Shown: positions 8,114 to 18,093, counted from the first letter of the stretch. The stretch is DNA of 64,000 nucleotides from Maribacter zhoushanensis (GCF_029350975.1 NZ_JARKMR010000001.1:620001-684000), one strand, 5' to 3'. Program-made: numbers and translations. Notes: generated from the sequence alone by a model not told the origin.

Positions 8114-8986
8114 ATGGCTTCAGGTTTTTTTGCAATTTTAGATGATGTAGCTGCTCTTTTAGACGATGTAGCTGCAATGAGTAAAATAGCTACTAAGAAG
8201 ACGGCTGGGATATTAGGTGATGATTTAGCTGTAAATGCAGAGAAGGCATCAGGATTCGTCTCTAAAAGGGAATTACCGGTACTATGGGCAATTTCTAAAG
8301 GCTCACTATTAAATAAAATTATCATTTTACCTATTGCCTTTTTGTTGAGTGCTTTTTTACCTTGGGCCGTTACCGTGGTTTTAATACTTGGCGGTATTTA
8401 CCTTGCTTTTGAAGGCGCTGAAAAAATTTACGAATTCTTTGTGCCACATGAAAGTGAGCATATAACAGCGGATACGCAACCAATGACCAAAGAAGAAATT
8501 CTGGAATTGGAAAAAACTAAGGTAAAATCCGCAATTGTAACTGATTTTATTTTATCCATAGAAATAGTAATTATTGCGTTGGGTGCAGTAATCAATGAGC
8601 CTTTGGTTACTCAAATAGCAGTGGTGTCTGTAGTTGCACTAATAGCAACTGTAGGGGTTTACGGTATTGTAGCTTTAATTGTACGTATGGATGAATTTGG
8701 AGCTAGGCTTATTAACCTTAATGAAGAGGAAAATAGTCTATCTGATATTATAGGCCGTTTTTTTGTGAATGCATTGCCAAAGGTAATTAAGGCCTTGTCA
8801 GTAATTGGAACCTTGGCACTTCTATTGGTCTCAGGAGGGATATTTGTACACAATATTGATTTTTTACATCACTTACTACCTAATGTGCCTGGTATAATTG
8901 TTGAATTTATTATTGGGCTCTTGGTAGGGGTTGTAGCCTTATTACTTTTCAAAGGCTTTAAAATGCTCTTTAAAAAGAAAGAATAA
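8114..8986 (+). CDS. DUF808 family inner-membrane protein (YedI-like)
   Basis: A 290-residue membrane protein that fits the DUF808/YedI family over its length. The N-terminus MASGFFAILDDVAALLDDVA and the following KIATKKTAGILGDDLAVNA are the family signature. About five to six hydrophobic segments follow, including IIILPIAFLLSAFLPW, IAVVSVVALIATVGVYGI and IIVEFIIGLLVGVVALLLF. A YLAFEGAEKIYEFF segment precedes a short hydrophilic loop. The molecular function of the family is not established. It stands alone, is convergent with the sugar transferase gene (18-base gap), and probably marks the edge between two polysaccharide gene sets. Confidence 0.88.
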   Translation: MASGFFAILDDVAALLDDVAAMSKIATKKTAGILGDDLAVNAEKASGFVSKRELPVLWAISKGSLLNKIIILPIAFLLSAFLPWAVTVVLILGGIYLAFEGAEKIYEFFVPHESEHITADTQPMTKEEILELEKTKVKSAIVTDFILSIEIVIIALGAVINEPLVTQIAVVSVVALIATVGVYGIVALIVRMDEFGARLINLNEEENSLSDIIGRFFVNALPKVIKALSVIGTLALLLVSGGIFVHNIDFLHHLLPNVPGIIVEFIIGLLVGVVALLLFKGFKMLFKKKE

Positions 8987-9004
8987 AGAGTACTTGAACT
9001 TATG

Positions 9005-10351
9005 TTAATAAGCTCTTTCTTCTCCTTTGATTGCATTGAAGATGGTTTTGTAAATAATTTTAGCATCTAAAGCGAGCGACCATTTTTCCATATAAAAAAT
9101 ATCGTATCGTACTCGATTAACAATATCTGATCTGTCAAGAATTTCACCTCTGCAGCCTTGAATTTGTGCTAAGCCTGTTATACCAGGTTTTATAAAATGC
9201 CTTACCAAATATCTTTCTACTGAGTTTTCATACTCTTGGGTGTGTACCACCATATGTGGTCTTGGACCTACAACACTCATGTCTCCAATCAATACATTGA
9301 AAAATTGAGGTAGTTCATCTATACTTGTTTTTCTTAAGATTTTACCTAGCCTTGTTACCCTTGCATCATTTTTAGTTGCCATTTTGGTATCACTGGTTTT
9401 ACTTTTGGTCATTGATCTAAATTTGTAACACCAAAAGATTTGTCTATTTACCCCATGACGTTTCTGCTTGAAAAACAAAGGTCCTTTTGAGTCGATTTTC
9501 ATAAGTATAAATACAATAGGTGTTAGCCATGACAAAACAAAAAGAATGGCAATACTTGAAAATACGATATCAAATATTCGTTTAATTAGATTGGAATAAT
9601 CTAGATCTAAAGGTGAAGCTCTTAAATTTAAGATTGGAACAGCTCCATATAATTCTATTGACATAGTGTTTGAGAACAGTTCTTTATTATCAGGTATAAT
9701 CTTAATTCTCTTGAAGCTATTATCGGCAATCTTCATTAAATACTGTATTTCTGCCTTTGATAATTTAGAGGCCATACAATACACTTCTTCTACATTGTTT
9801 TCGAATATATAATTGAAAGAGCTTTTAATATCTCCTAAACATGAATTGTTTTCAGATGCTGTATTATCAAAATAACCCATATATGAATATCCATATTCTG
9901 GATTATCGAAAATGCGCTTAAGTTTTGATAAATTCTTATCTCTACCAATGACTACTACCCTTGTACTATTATATCCTCTTTTTCTGTATACATTTCTAGC
10001 GAAGTAGAACAATACTCTAAATAACGTTAACAAAAAACAAATTTGTAAGTATACTAGAATTAAATAAAATGTTGAATACGAATTTAACCCGAAGAAAACG
10101 AAGGAGGTAAAATAAATCAATCCATAAATAGTAAAAAGCAGTATAAAGCTTTTTAAATTGGTCATAAAGCCATCACGTCTTGCAGTCGGATAAAAATGCA
10201 AGCTGTATGTGGTAATGAACCATGCCACGTTATAGTATAGTATACTGTAAACATTTAAGTATGTTTCAGGAGTATATACATATAAAGTGATGTTGATAAT
10301 CAGAATATGGACTATCAACGACAATGGTATTATGAATAAAGATTTCTTCAT
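9005..10351 (-). CDS. Polyprenyl-phosphate sugar-phosphate transferase (WcaJ-like)
   Basis: A 448-residue initiating enzyme that should transfer a sugar-1-phosphate from a nucleotide sugar to undecaprenyl phosphate, starting repeat-unit synthesis at the inner membrane. About four N-terminal membrane segments (to ~110) are followed by a Rossmann-like CoA-binding region (RVVVIGRDKNLSKLKRIFD). After a re-entrant hydrophobic segment near 270-290 comes the bacterial sugar transferase domain, with KFRSMT, RKTSIDELPQFFNVLIGDMS and VGPRPH. It is a close paralogue of the gene at 56417-57763: same length, same domain order and the same EE-(R/K)-AY end. It follows gmd and fcl on the same strand, separated by 125 bases with a strong inverted repeat. 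Confidence 0.92.
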   Translation of the reverse strand: MKKSLFIIPLSLIVHILIINITLYVYTPETYLNVYSILYYNVAWFITTYSLHFYPTARRDGFMTNLKSFILLFTIYGLIYFTSFVFFGLNSYSTFYLILVYLQICFLLTLFRVLFYFARNVYRKRGYNSTRVVVIGRDKNLSKLKRIFDNPEYGYSYMGYFDNTASENNSCLGDIKSSFNYIFENNVEEVYCMASKLSKAEIQYLMKIADNSFKRIKIIPDNKELFSNTMSIELYGAVPILNLRASPLDLDYSNLIKRIFDIVFSSIAILFVLSWLTPIVFILMKIDSKGPLFFKQKRHGVNRQIFWCYKFRSMTKSKTSDTKMATKNDARVTRLGKILRKTSIDELPQFFNVLIGDMSVVGPRPHMVVHTQEYENSVERYLVRHFIKPGITGLAQIQGCRGEILDRSDIVNRVRYDIFYMEKWSLALDAKIIYKTIFNAIKGEERAY

Positions 10352-10400
10352 TTAGCTTTTGGAAATGGTTGGTAAAAGAGCTAATAATAGGTTGTTACAT

Positions 10401-10433
10401 TTAGCCAATAGTTGGTTTGTAACTATTGGCTAA
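10401..10433. repeat. 13-bp perfect inverted repeat between fcl and the sugar transferase gene
   Basis: TTAGCCAATAGTT at 10401-10413 is exactly complementary to AACTATTGGCTAA at 10421-10433, with a 7-base loop. It lies in the gap between fcl and the downstream sugar transferase (both - strand), 50 bases before that gene's start. No U-tract follows on either strand, so a classic intrinsic terminator is unlikely. An operator, an mRNA processing or stability hairpin, or an attenuation structure is possible. Confidence 0.55.
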
Positions 10434-10476
10434 TTGTAAATTTTGGGGGCGTCAGAAATCGGATTTTATTAAAAAA

Positions 10477-11568
10477 TTAGTTCTTTTTAGTATACCAAGA
10501 ATATACTTGTTGTACACCTTTTTCTAATGAAACTGTATGTTTCCAACCAAGATCATGTAATTTGCTTGGGTCTGTTAATTTTTTCAATGTACCATCAGGT
10601 TTATCAGTATTGAAATACAATTCACCTTTAAAATCTATGGTTTGCTGAATTAACAGCGCTAAATCTTTTATTGATATGTCAATACCTGTTCCAATATTGA
10701 TATGAGTGTTTCTTATTTCTTTGTTACTTTGTAAGTAACAATCTTTGAAATCTCTTTGTTCCATTAAAAATACACAGGCGTCGGCCATATCCTCACTCCA
10801 TAAGAATTCTCTCATAGGATTTCCGGTTCCCCAGATTTCTAAATGGATATTACCATCTTTCTTTTTAATGCCATATTTATCTAAAACAGCTATAATTTCT
10901 TCTTTAGATGAACTGCCATTAACGCCTTCAATAGGTAAAGCATTTAAGTCTGAAGAAATAGTATCCCAATTGTCATTTTCTAGGGCTTTACCTAAATGCA
11001 TTTTTCTAATTAAAGCTGGTAGTACGTGAGATTTTTCTAAATCGAAATTATCATTTGGACCATACAGATTAGTAGGCATAACAGAAATAAAATTTGTGCC
11101 ATACTGTAAATTGTAACTCTCACACATTTTAATACCCGCTATTTTGGCTATGGCATAAGGCTCATTGGTATACTCTAAAGTATCTGTAAGCAAGTAATCC
11201 TCTTTCATAGGTTGCGGACAATTTTTAGGGTAAATACATGTGCTTCCTAAAAACAATAACTTCTTTACTCCATGAAGATAACTTTGGTGAATAACATTGT
11301 TTTGAATCATAAGATTCTCATAAATGAAATCTGCCCTGTATGTATTATTTGCAACAATACCGCCAACCTTTGCTGCGGCCAGTATAACATATGCTGGTTT
11401 TTCAGTTTCAAAGAACTCAGCCACCTTTGTAGCATTGGTCAAATCTAATTCTTTATGAGTTTTAAAAATTAGATTTGAATATCCTTTACTTTCCAGATTC
11501 TTAACGATTGCACTGCCTACAAGACCTCTGTGACCTGCAATATATATTTTAGCTTCTTTATTTAACAT
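10477..11568 (-). CDS. fcl: GDP-L-fucose synthase
   Basis: A 363-residue SDR-type enzyme that epimerises and reduces GDP-4-keto-6-deoxy-D-mannose to GDP-L-fucose using NADPH. The nucleotide-binding motif AGHRGLVGSAI lies at 11-21, the catalytic serine region LGSTCIYP near 108-115, and the YxxxK pair at Tyr138/Lys142 in EPYAIAK. It is longer than the E. coli enzyme because of an insertion around residues 205-245 (SSDLNALPIEGVNGSSSKEE), which seems common in Bacteroidota versions. It sits 47 bases downstream of gmd, so both steps from GDP-mannose are co-transcribed. GDP-fucose is presumably used by polysaccharide glycosyltransferases of this region. Confidence 0.95.
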   Translation of the reverse strand: MLNKEAKIYIAGHRGLVGSAIVKNLESKGYSNLIFKTHKELDLTNATKVAEFFETEKPAYVILAAAKVGGIVANNTYRADFIYENLMIQNNVIHQSYLHGVKKLLFLGSTCIYPKNCPQPMKEDYLLTDTLEYTNEPYAIAKIAGIKMCESYNLQYGTNFISVMPTNLYGPNDNFDLEKSHVLPALIRKMHLGKALENDNWDTISSDLNALPIEGVNGSSSKEEIIAVLDKYGIKKKDGNIHLEIWGTGNPMREFLWSEDMADACVFLMEQRDFKDCYLQSNKEIRNTHINIGTGIDISIKDLALLIQQTIDFKGELYFNTDKPDGTLKKLTDPSKLHDLGWKHTVSLEKGVQQVYSWYTKKN

Positions 11569-11615
11569 TTGGTATAATTTACCTACTAATTAGATGTATA
11601 GATGTTTTTGAATTT

Positions 11616-12728
11616 CTATTCAAAATAGTTGAAAGTAACATAACCGCCTTCTTTCAAATACTGATCTTTTTGCATTAATTTTAGATCATTGGTCATCATG
11701 TCTTTCACTAATCCCTGTAAATCATATTCAGGAATCCAACCTAATTTAGTATTTGCTTTTGTAGCATCACCGATCAACAGTTCAACTTCAGTTGGTCTAA
11801 AGTATTTAGGATCAACAGATAGAACCTCTTTCCCAATTTCTACTTGTATATCTGGATTAGAACATGATTTTACATACCCTTTTTCGTTGATACCTTCTCC
11901 TTTGAATTCTATTTCAATTCCCATTTCTGCGAATGCCATTCTTACGAATTCACGAACAGGGGTAGTTTTACCTGTAGCGATAACCCAATCTTCTGGCTCA
12001 TCTGCTTGAAGAATCATCCACATCATACGAACATAATCTTTTGCATGACCCCAATCTCTTTGTGCATCTAAATTACCAAGGTAAATTTTGTCTTGTAAAC
12101 CTAAACCAATTCGTGCAGCAGCTCTCGTGATTTTTCTAGTCACAAAAGTTTCTCCTCTAATTGGTGACTCATGATTAAACAGAATTCCGTTACAAGCATA
12201 CATGTTATAAGCTTCTCTGTAGTTTACAGTAATCCAGTAGGCGTACATTTTTGCAACCGCATACGGGCTACGTGGGTAAAACGGAGTAGTCTCTGATTGT
12301 GGCACTTCTTGTACTTTACCGTAAAGTTCTGATGTTGATGCTTGGTATATTCTTGTTTTTTCAGTTAACCCTAATAAACGAACAGCATCTAATATTCTTA
12401 ATGTACCTAAACCATCGGCATTACCTGTGTATTCCGGTACTTCAAATGAAACTTGAACGTGGCTCATTGCCGCTAAATTATAAATCTCATCTGGTTGAAT
12501 TTCTTGTATTAATCTAATTAGATTAGTACTATCTGTCATATCACCATAATGAAGTACAAAATTTCTATGTTCAACATGTGGGTCTTGATAAAGGTGATCA
12601 ATTCTATCGGTATTAAATAAAGAAGCTCGTCTTTTTAGACCGTGAACTTGATACCCTTTTTTTAATAAAAACTCACTCAAATAGGCGCCATCTTGACCTG
12701 TGACTCCTGTAATTAATGCTACTTTCAT
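11616..12728 (-). CDS. gmd: GDP-mannose 4,6-dehydratase
   Basis: A 370-residue SDR enzyme converting GDP-D-mannose to GDP-4-keto-6-deoxy-D-mannose, the first step to GDP-L-fucose. It has the cofactor motif GVTGQDGAY at 8-16, the STSELYG catalytic segment, and [12 protein letters not shown] with the YxxxK pair near 157-161. [18 protein letters not shown] is highly typical of Gmd. Length and start match the family. It is the first gene of the gmd-fcl-sugar transferase run on the - strand and is preceded by a 666-base region shared with the divergent small gene at 13395. Confidence 0.96.
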   Translation of the reverse strand: MKVALITGVTGQDGAYLSEFLLKKGYQVHGLKRRASLFNTDRIDHLYQDPHVEHRNFVLHYGDMTDSTNLIRLIQEIQPDEIYNLAAMSHVQVSFEVPEYTGNADGLGTLRILDAVRLLGLTEKTRIYQASTSELYGKVQEVPQSETTPFYPRSPYAVAKMYAYWITVNYREAYNMYACNGILFNHESPIRGETFVTRKITRAAARIGLGLQDKIYLGNLDAQRDWGHAKDYVRMMWMILQADEPEDWVIATGKTTPVREFVRMAFAEMGIEIEFKGEGINEKGYVKSCSNPDIQVEIGKEVLSVDPKYFRPTEVELLIGDATKANTKLGWIPEYDLQGLVKDMMTNDLKLMQKDQYLKEGGYVTFNYFE

Positions 12729-13394
12729 AGTGATGTAAAATGGATTTATAAATGTTTTTTTAAACTTAAATGTTTGGTGTTATAATTATTAATGCAAGAA
12801 ATAGCATTATAGTATAATCATCACGTAAAAAAATGAAAAATTGGTCTTTAGTTTTTTATTAGATTTTAAAACCAAATATTCATTTTACCATTACTTGGAT
12901 AACTATTATTAAGGTATCGGAAGTTGTTCAGATTAAGATAGATATCTTCTTTATCTTTTTAACTTTGGTTAATGGTTGTCGGGCAAATTTAGGACATTAT
13001 TTGTGTATTATATATCAATACAAACAAACCTTAGGCCAATTAATGATTTATTCGTTAAACTGTTTTTTTCTACCTTAAGTAAGGTTTTCTTAATGAATAT
13101 AGGGAAGGAAGGCTTGTGTGTAAATAACTATTATTAGAGAATTGAGTACTGTCTATTGTTGGTTACATATATGATGTAGTAAAGTTTTTAAAATTTGACT
13201 TATTAATACTTTGCAATAAATTTTGTTAAATTTTAGTAAAATTCATACAAAAGAGGTGCGGTAATTAATATTTTAGTTTAAATTTATTTAATCAAATTTT
13301 ATTGTTCATTTTTAGGTATATAAAAATAGACATTTTTTGATTTATAATTTTTATTGTTTTTCCCCGTTATTTTATCAACTTAAACCACCATACG
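12729..13394. other. Long divergent intergenic region between gmd and a small gene
   Basis: There are 666 bases without a supportable gene; the region is very AT-rich. It must hold promoters for gmd (leftward) and the small protein gene at 13395 (rightward). On the - strand, 12984-12991 reads TAAATTTG, fitting the TAnnTTTG -7 element and implying a gmd leader of about 250 bases. A CAA (TTG on -) at 13016-13018 is at a slightly long -33 spacing. A short hairpin, ACCTTA/TAAGGT at 13072-13085, is followed by TTTTC. A long leader ahead of a polysaccharide operon is where an antiterminator could load. Confidence 0.4.
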
Positions 13395-13646
13395 ATGATA
13401 TCTAACATTTTAAATGGGAAGCTAACATCTCAATTTCAGAAGAAAAGGTTAGTTTCTCTAGAAAATTACTATCTGCACCTTAAGCCTTACTTTAAGCTTA
13501 AGAAAAGTGCAAAAATTACTGAAACCAATAATGTACTGGTTCGTAAAAAGTCTAAAAGTGCAAAAGTTCAAGATGCATTTAATTCTATTGAACAAAATCA
13601 AATTTTGTACGCTAAAATTATGACAGAGAGAATTTTAAACGTCTAG
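13395..13646 (+). CDS. Small protein with NQILYAKIM-x-ER motif (family 1 of 2)
   Basis: An 83-residue basic protein of no family I can name. Its C-terminal part, IEQNQILYAKIMTERILNV, matches the end of the 89-residue protein at 59007-59276 (IEENQILYAKIMQERM), while the N-terminal parts differ. That shows a conserved C-terminal helix and supports both as real genes. No signal peptide or membrane segment is visible. It is divergent from gmd and ends in a good hairpin terminator at 13698-13728, so it is probably a single-gene transcript. The paralogue sits divergent from the UpxY-like antiterminator gene, which suggests a shared link to polysaccharide operon control. That link is inference from position. 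Confidence 0.7.
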   Translation: MISNILNGKLTSQFQKKRLVSLENYYLHLKPYFKLKKSAKITETNNVLVRKKSKSAKVQDAFNSIEQNQILYAKIMTERILNV

Positions 13647-13697
13647 GCGTTGAGCAATCCTTATTTTATCATAGTTTTATAGTCTTGTAAGCATAAA

Positions 13698-13728
13698 AAT
13701 ACCCTTAGTCTTAAAAGCTAAGGGTATT
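13698..13728 (+). terminator. Probable terminator after the small gene
   Basis: AATACCCTTAG at 13698-13708 pairs perfectly with CTAAGGGTATT at 13718-13728 across a 9-base loop, 51 bases after the stop of the 83-residue protein gene. The following bases (GTCATTTTAC) are only moderately T-rich, so it may be a weak terminator or a 3' stabilising hairpin. Confidence 0.6.
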
Positions 13729-14128
13729 GTCATTTTACGATATTTACAAATGTAGAATTACAATTAATATAAAATATCCAATAGTTATTATCTTCACTTC
13801 AACTATTGTGTTTGCTTGTCTTTTATTCTTTTGAGACATCAAAAAAGGCATTTATTTTAAACTACAATGAGTTCATTTGTACTTATGAAGTCACTGTGAT
13901 TTTCGTTGTATTTAAACAGACAACTCTTTTTATTTACACATTAGCGAAACTAAATACGTTTTGTGTGTAATATAAATATATTTATCCCTGTAAATAAAGA
14001 ATTTCGTATTTTCAATTGCTTTGTAATTATATTATCTGAGCTTTTGTTAATGTTTAAATGGTAATTATAGCTTTTAGACGAACGAACCCCATATTCTTAA
14101 ATGCACTAACCTATACTATTAAAGAATC
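13729..14128. other. Leader region upstream of the NRPS gene
   Basis: About 400 AT-rich bases lie between the hairpin terminator and the NRPS start, with no open frame worth calling. I found no perfect TAnnTTTG/TTG promoter pair; a near match, TACGTTTTG, lies near 13952. An in-frame TAA at 14120-14122 just before the NRPS bounds its start. Confidence 0.35.
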
Positions 14129-17100
14129 TTGGAAGTACTAACACACTTTAATCCTTTTGAAGGACCTGAACTAAAACATATTTTGCACACTACAGATGCG
14201 CAAGAAGAAATTTGGTATTCTTGTTATTTTGGTGGAGAGGATGCAAATAAGGCATACAACCTGTCATTAACTATTGAATTTCAAGGAGAACTTGATGTTG
14301 CTGCATTGCAATGGTCTGTTGACATGCTAATCAGTAGGCATGAATCTTTACGATCGGTCTTTAGTCCTGATGGGAAATTTATAAATGTATTTACATCTAT
14401 TATTGCCAATATAGATTTGCAAGATTTTTCACAAGTTCCAGAGCAGGATAAGGAAAATGAGATAGATAAGTATACAAAACAAGATACAGGCAGGGCGTTT
14501 GACTTAACAAAAGAACAATTAATACGTTTTGCAATTCTTAAAACTGATGATTATAAATATCAGTTTATAATGACTACGCATCATATCGTTTGTGACGGGT
14601 GGTCTTTAGGCATTATCATGCAAGAGTTAGGGGCTTTGTATTCTTCAAAAGTGAAGAACGTACCCCACAACCTTCCAGACGCTGTATCTTATACCAAATA
14701 TGTTGCTCATCAAAATGAAATAAAATTGAGCCCAGAATTTAATCAAACTGAAAAGTATTGGTTGAATCTCTATCAAAATGATATTCCAAATACTAATCTT
14801 CCTTTAGATTTTAAACACATAAACAAGAGAACTTACAACGGAGCAAGAATTAATCAGTTGTTAGATAAAACTTTAGTAAAAGGTATTAAACAAACGGGTA
14901 TAAAAGGTAATACTAGTTTGGTTCTTACATTAATGGCTGCTTTTGAGCTATTACTTTATAAGACGACGCAAAATGATAGTATTGTTCTTGGTTTACCGGT
15001 TGCAGGGCAGTCTTCTATGGGTGCTAAACACTTAGTTGGTCATTGTGTGAAATTACTGCCAATGAAAAGTGATCTTGACGCCAATGATAGTTTTATTGAT
15101 TATTTAAAGAAAAGAAAATCTGCCAATTTTGATGCATTCGAAAATCAAGAATTATCTTTTGGTAGTTTATTAAAGAAACTTAATATTCCTAGAATACCTG
15201 GCAGAGTACCTTTGGTACCGGTTGTTTTTAATGTGGATATGGACTTGGACGATGGTGCTACTTTTGAAGGATTGTCTTACCAGTATCATAGTAATGAACG
15301 TGAACATGAAACGTTTGAGCTATTTTTAAATGCAACAGGTTCAAATGATAATATAGTCCTTGAATGGTCTTATAACACAGATTTGTTTAAAGAAAGTACC
15401 ATACAAGAAATGGGTAACTCTTTCAATACTATATTAAGTAAATTGATTGAAGGACCAGATAAGAAATTATCTGAAATTCTAAATATTACAGATGATAGCA
15501 GTATTGTAAATGGTGCTGTGTTAGACTATCCAAAAACAACACTTCATGAGTTGTTATATGACCAGGCTACAAGTACGCCAACTGCAATTGCTTTAGAGTT
15601 TAAAAATGAGAAATTAACTTATGCCGAGCTACAACGTAGAATAAATAGTAGTGCTGTTTACTTGTGGGAAAAGGGAATAAGACCTGGTGATACCGTTGCT
15701 ATATCACTAGAAAGGTCACCAGATTTAATTGCAACGTTATTTGCAGTATTGCAGTGCGGAGCTAGATATGTGCCTATTGATACGGGCTATCCTGACAATC
15801 GTTCTTTATTGATGATTTCAGATGCTAAATCTACTTTTTTTATTTGTGATAATTCTAAACAAGAACTTGCACATGGTGCCACAACTATTTTTATCGAAGA
15901 TTTAAGAGCAAAAGCTAATGAAACCAGTAGTACCGTATTAGATGTTAACGTTTCTTCTGATGCTGGTGCTTACATTATTTATACTTCTGGTTCTACAGGA
16001 AAGCCAAAGGGAGTTCAAGTTACACATAATAATGTAGTCAACTTACTATATTCTATGGGTAAGGAACCCGGTATTGGAGCAAATGACAAAATTTTTGCTA
16101 CCACTACAATTTCTTTCGATGCCATGGTTATGGAGATTTTCTTGCCACTAGTTCATGGTGCAAGCGTAGTATTGGTAGATGAGGAAACCAGAAAAGACGG
16201 ACATCTTTTATTGCAAAAAGCAATAGAAGATGAAATAACGGTTATTTGGGGAACACCAACCATATGGCAAATTTTATTGGACTCTGGTTGGAAAAAACCT
16301 TTGCATATAAAGGCACTTATTGGTGGCGAGCCGGTGTCTAAATCTCTTTCCTTAAAATTACTGGAAAAATGTGATGAAGTTTGGAACATTTATGGACCAA
16401 CGGAAACAACTGTATGTTGCATTCTTACAAAGATTTCAGAGCAAGATGATCCTATCACAATAGGGAAACCTGTAGCAAATACCGGTATTTATATATTAGA
16501 TGCTCAAGGTAAACCTGTGAGAAAAGGTATTGTTGGTGAAATTGCAATTGGTGGTGACGGAGTAACTAATGGTTATTTAGGTCAACACAATCTTACAAAT
16601 GAGGGTTTCGTCAATAATAGCTTTCAGCCAAACGGTAATGCAAAAATGTATTTATCCGGAGATTTGGGTAAACTCTTGCCAAACGGTCAGATTGAATGTT
16701 TAGGTCGTAAAGACGGTCAAGTGAAAGTTCGAGGGCATAGAATTGAACTAGGGGAGATAGAACATTCTTTAAGTAAATTAAAAGGGATACAATCTGCAGC
16801 CACAGATGTTAGAAACAATGCTTTGAAAGCATATGTGGTTTATGAGGGTGATGAATGGGAAAAGGATGTTACGCTATGGAAAAAGCAATTAGCAGCTGAA
16901 CTACCCGTTTTTATGCTGCCTCATGAGTACGTAAGATTAGAAGAGCTTCCCGTTACCATAAATGGGAAATTAGATAGAAAAAGTCTGCCAGAAGACACAA
17001 ATAGTAATACAAATAAAGTAGAGATTGTTCAGCCGTTTACTAAAGCTGAAAAATTAGTTTTAGATGTTTGGAAAGAATGCTTGTTTTTAGATACGATTAA

Positions 17101-18091
17101 TTTACATGATGACTTCTTTGTATTAGGAGGACATTCTTTGATTGCGGCTAAAGTAATGACAAGGCTAGAGGAAAAATCTGGTCAAAGATTACCATTGTCA
17201 TCTCTATTTGAATATTCTACGGTTAAAAGTCTAGCAAGCTTATTAAAAATAGAAGAAAACACGGTTACCTGGGATTCTATGGTACCCATTCAGCCAAACG
17301 GGTCAAAAACACCATTGTTTATTGTTCATGGTGCAGGTTTAAATATACTTTCCTTTAAGACACTTAAAGATTATATGGATCCTGATCAACCAATTTATGG
17401 TTTTCAGGCGAAAGGTTTAGATGGTAAAGAGGCCCTATTGACCTCTGTTGAAGAAATCGCAGCGCATTATAACGAAGCTCTTTTGGCAACACAGCCCCAA
17501 GGACCATATGTATTGGCGGGGTATTCATCTGGAGGTATCATTGCTTATGAAATGGCAAAACAGTTGATGGCAAAAGGTGAAACAATATCAACTTTAGCTC
17601 TTTTAGACACTTATGCATACGCCCATTATGGCAAGAGTACCAGTTTAGGTAAAAAAATGGCTTATGGTAATTATTTAGCAAATAAGACCTTGCATGTTTT
17701 AAGGCAATTGTCTAGTGTAGAAGGATTTAAGTATAGAATAGGAGTAACCAAAGCTAACTTGAAGAAATTGTATTTACGATTAAAGAAAGATAAAACCGAA
17801 TCGTCAAAGACAGATTATGATTGGGAGTATGAAAGCCGTATTGTTGAGCATAATAAGGTTGTAGATAGGTATCATTTAAAGCCATTATCTATAAAGGTAG
17901 ACCTATTTAGAATTGAAGATGTTATCGATTATACACACGATAGTGTACATCTTGGCTGGAAATCTTTTGCTAAAGATGGTATTGACCTACATTATGTACC
18001 AGGAGATCACTTAAGTATGTTTAGCCCGCCTAATGATAAGGTTTTGGCAACAACGCTGCAAAATGTTGTCGATAATAATAAGGAAGCCTAA
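14129..18091 (+). CDS. Non-ribosomal peptide synthetase, C-A-PCP-TE
   Basis: A 1320-residue single-module terminating NRPS. The condensation domain (about 10-440) carries its catalytic motif HHIVCDG at 151-157. The adenylation domain (about 465-960) has YTSGSTGKPKG near 617-628, YGPTETT near 755 and KVRGHRIELGEIE near 865. The carrier domain has its phosphopantetheine serine at about 1003 (LGGHSL). The type I thioesterase (about 1050-1310) has GYSSGG with Ser1133 and GDH with His1294. Aligning by eye with GrsA gives specificity residues near D-A-M-W-I-G-I-V-C-K, which I cannot assign safely. An in-frame stop at 14120 leaves TTG at 14129 as the most likely start; the next ATG would remove the first condensation motif. 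It probably accepts the intermediate from the 19500-26879 megasynthase and releases the product. Confidence 0.93.
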   Translation: MEVLTHFNPFEGPELKHILHTTDAQEEIWYSCYFGGEDANKAYNLSLTIEFQGELDVAALQWSVDMLISRHESLRSVFSPDGKFINVFTSIIANIDLQDFSQVPEQDKENEIDKYTKQDTGRAFDLTKEQLIRFAILKTDDYKYQFIMTTHHIVCDGWSLGIIMQELGALYSSKVKNVPHNLPDAVSYTKYVAHQNEIKLSPEFNQTEKYWLNLYQNDIPNTNLPLDFKHINKRTYNGARINQLLDKTLVKGIKQTGIKGNTSLVLTLMAAFELLLYKTTQNDSIVLGLPVAGQSSMGAKHLVGHCVKLLPMKSDLDANDSFIDYLKKRKSANFDAFENQELSFGSLLKKLNIPRIPGRVPLVPVVFNVDMDLDDGATFEGLSYQYHSNEREHETFELFLNATGSNDNIVLEWSYNTDLFKESTIQEMGNSFNTILSKLIEGPDKKLSEILNITDDSSIVNGAVLDYPKTTLHELLYDQATSTPTAIALEFKNEKLTYAELQRRINSSAVYLWEKGIRPGDTVAISLERSPDLIATLFAVLQCGARYVPIDTGYPDNRSLLMISDAKSTFFICDNSKQELAHGATTIFIEDLRAKANETSSTVLDVNVSSDAGAYIIYTSGSTGKPKGVQVTHNNVVNLLYSMGKEPGIGANDKIFATTTISFDAMVMEIFLPLVHGASVVLVDEETRKDGHLLLQKAIEDEITVIWGTPTIWQILLDSGWKKPLHIKALIGGEPVSKSLSLKLLEKCDEVWNIYGPTETTVCCILTKISEQDDPITIGKPVANTGIYILDAQGKPVRKGIVGEIAIGGDGVTNGYLGQHNLTNEGFVNNSFQPNGNAKMYLSGDLGKLLPNGQIECLGRKDGQVKVRGHRIELGEIEHSLSKLKGIQSAATDVRNNALKAYVVYEGDEWEKDVTLWKKQLAAELPVFMLPHEYVRLEELPVTINGKLDRKSLPEDTNSNTNKVEIVQPFTKAEKLVLDVWKECLFLDTINLHDDFFVLGGHSLIAAKVMTRLEEKSGQRLPLSSLFEYSTVKSLASLLKIEENTVTWDSMVPIQPNGSKTPLFIVHGAGLNILSFKTLKDYMDPDQPIYGFQAKGLDGKEALLTSVEEIAAHYNEALLATQPQGPYVLAGYSSGGIIAYEMAKQLMAKGETISTLALLDTYAYAHYGKSTSLGKKMAYGNYLANKTLHVLRQLSSVEGFKYRIGVTKANLKKLYLRLKKDKTESSKTDYDWEYESRIVEHNKVVDRYHLKPLSIKVDLFRIEDVIDYTHDSVHLGWKSFAKDGIDLHYVPGDHLSMFSPPNDKVLATTLQNVVDNNKEA

Positions 18092-18093
18092 AG

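Noticed and set aside
8104-8325. A - strand frame opposite the start of the DUF808 gene
   Set aside because: Shadow of the repeated LDDVAALLDDVA coding region; no supporting motif.
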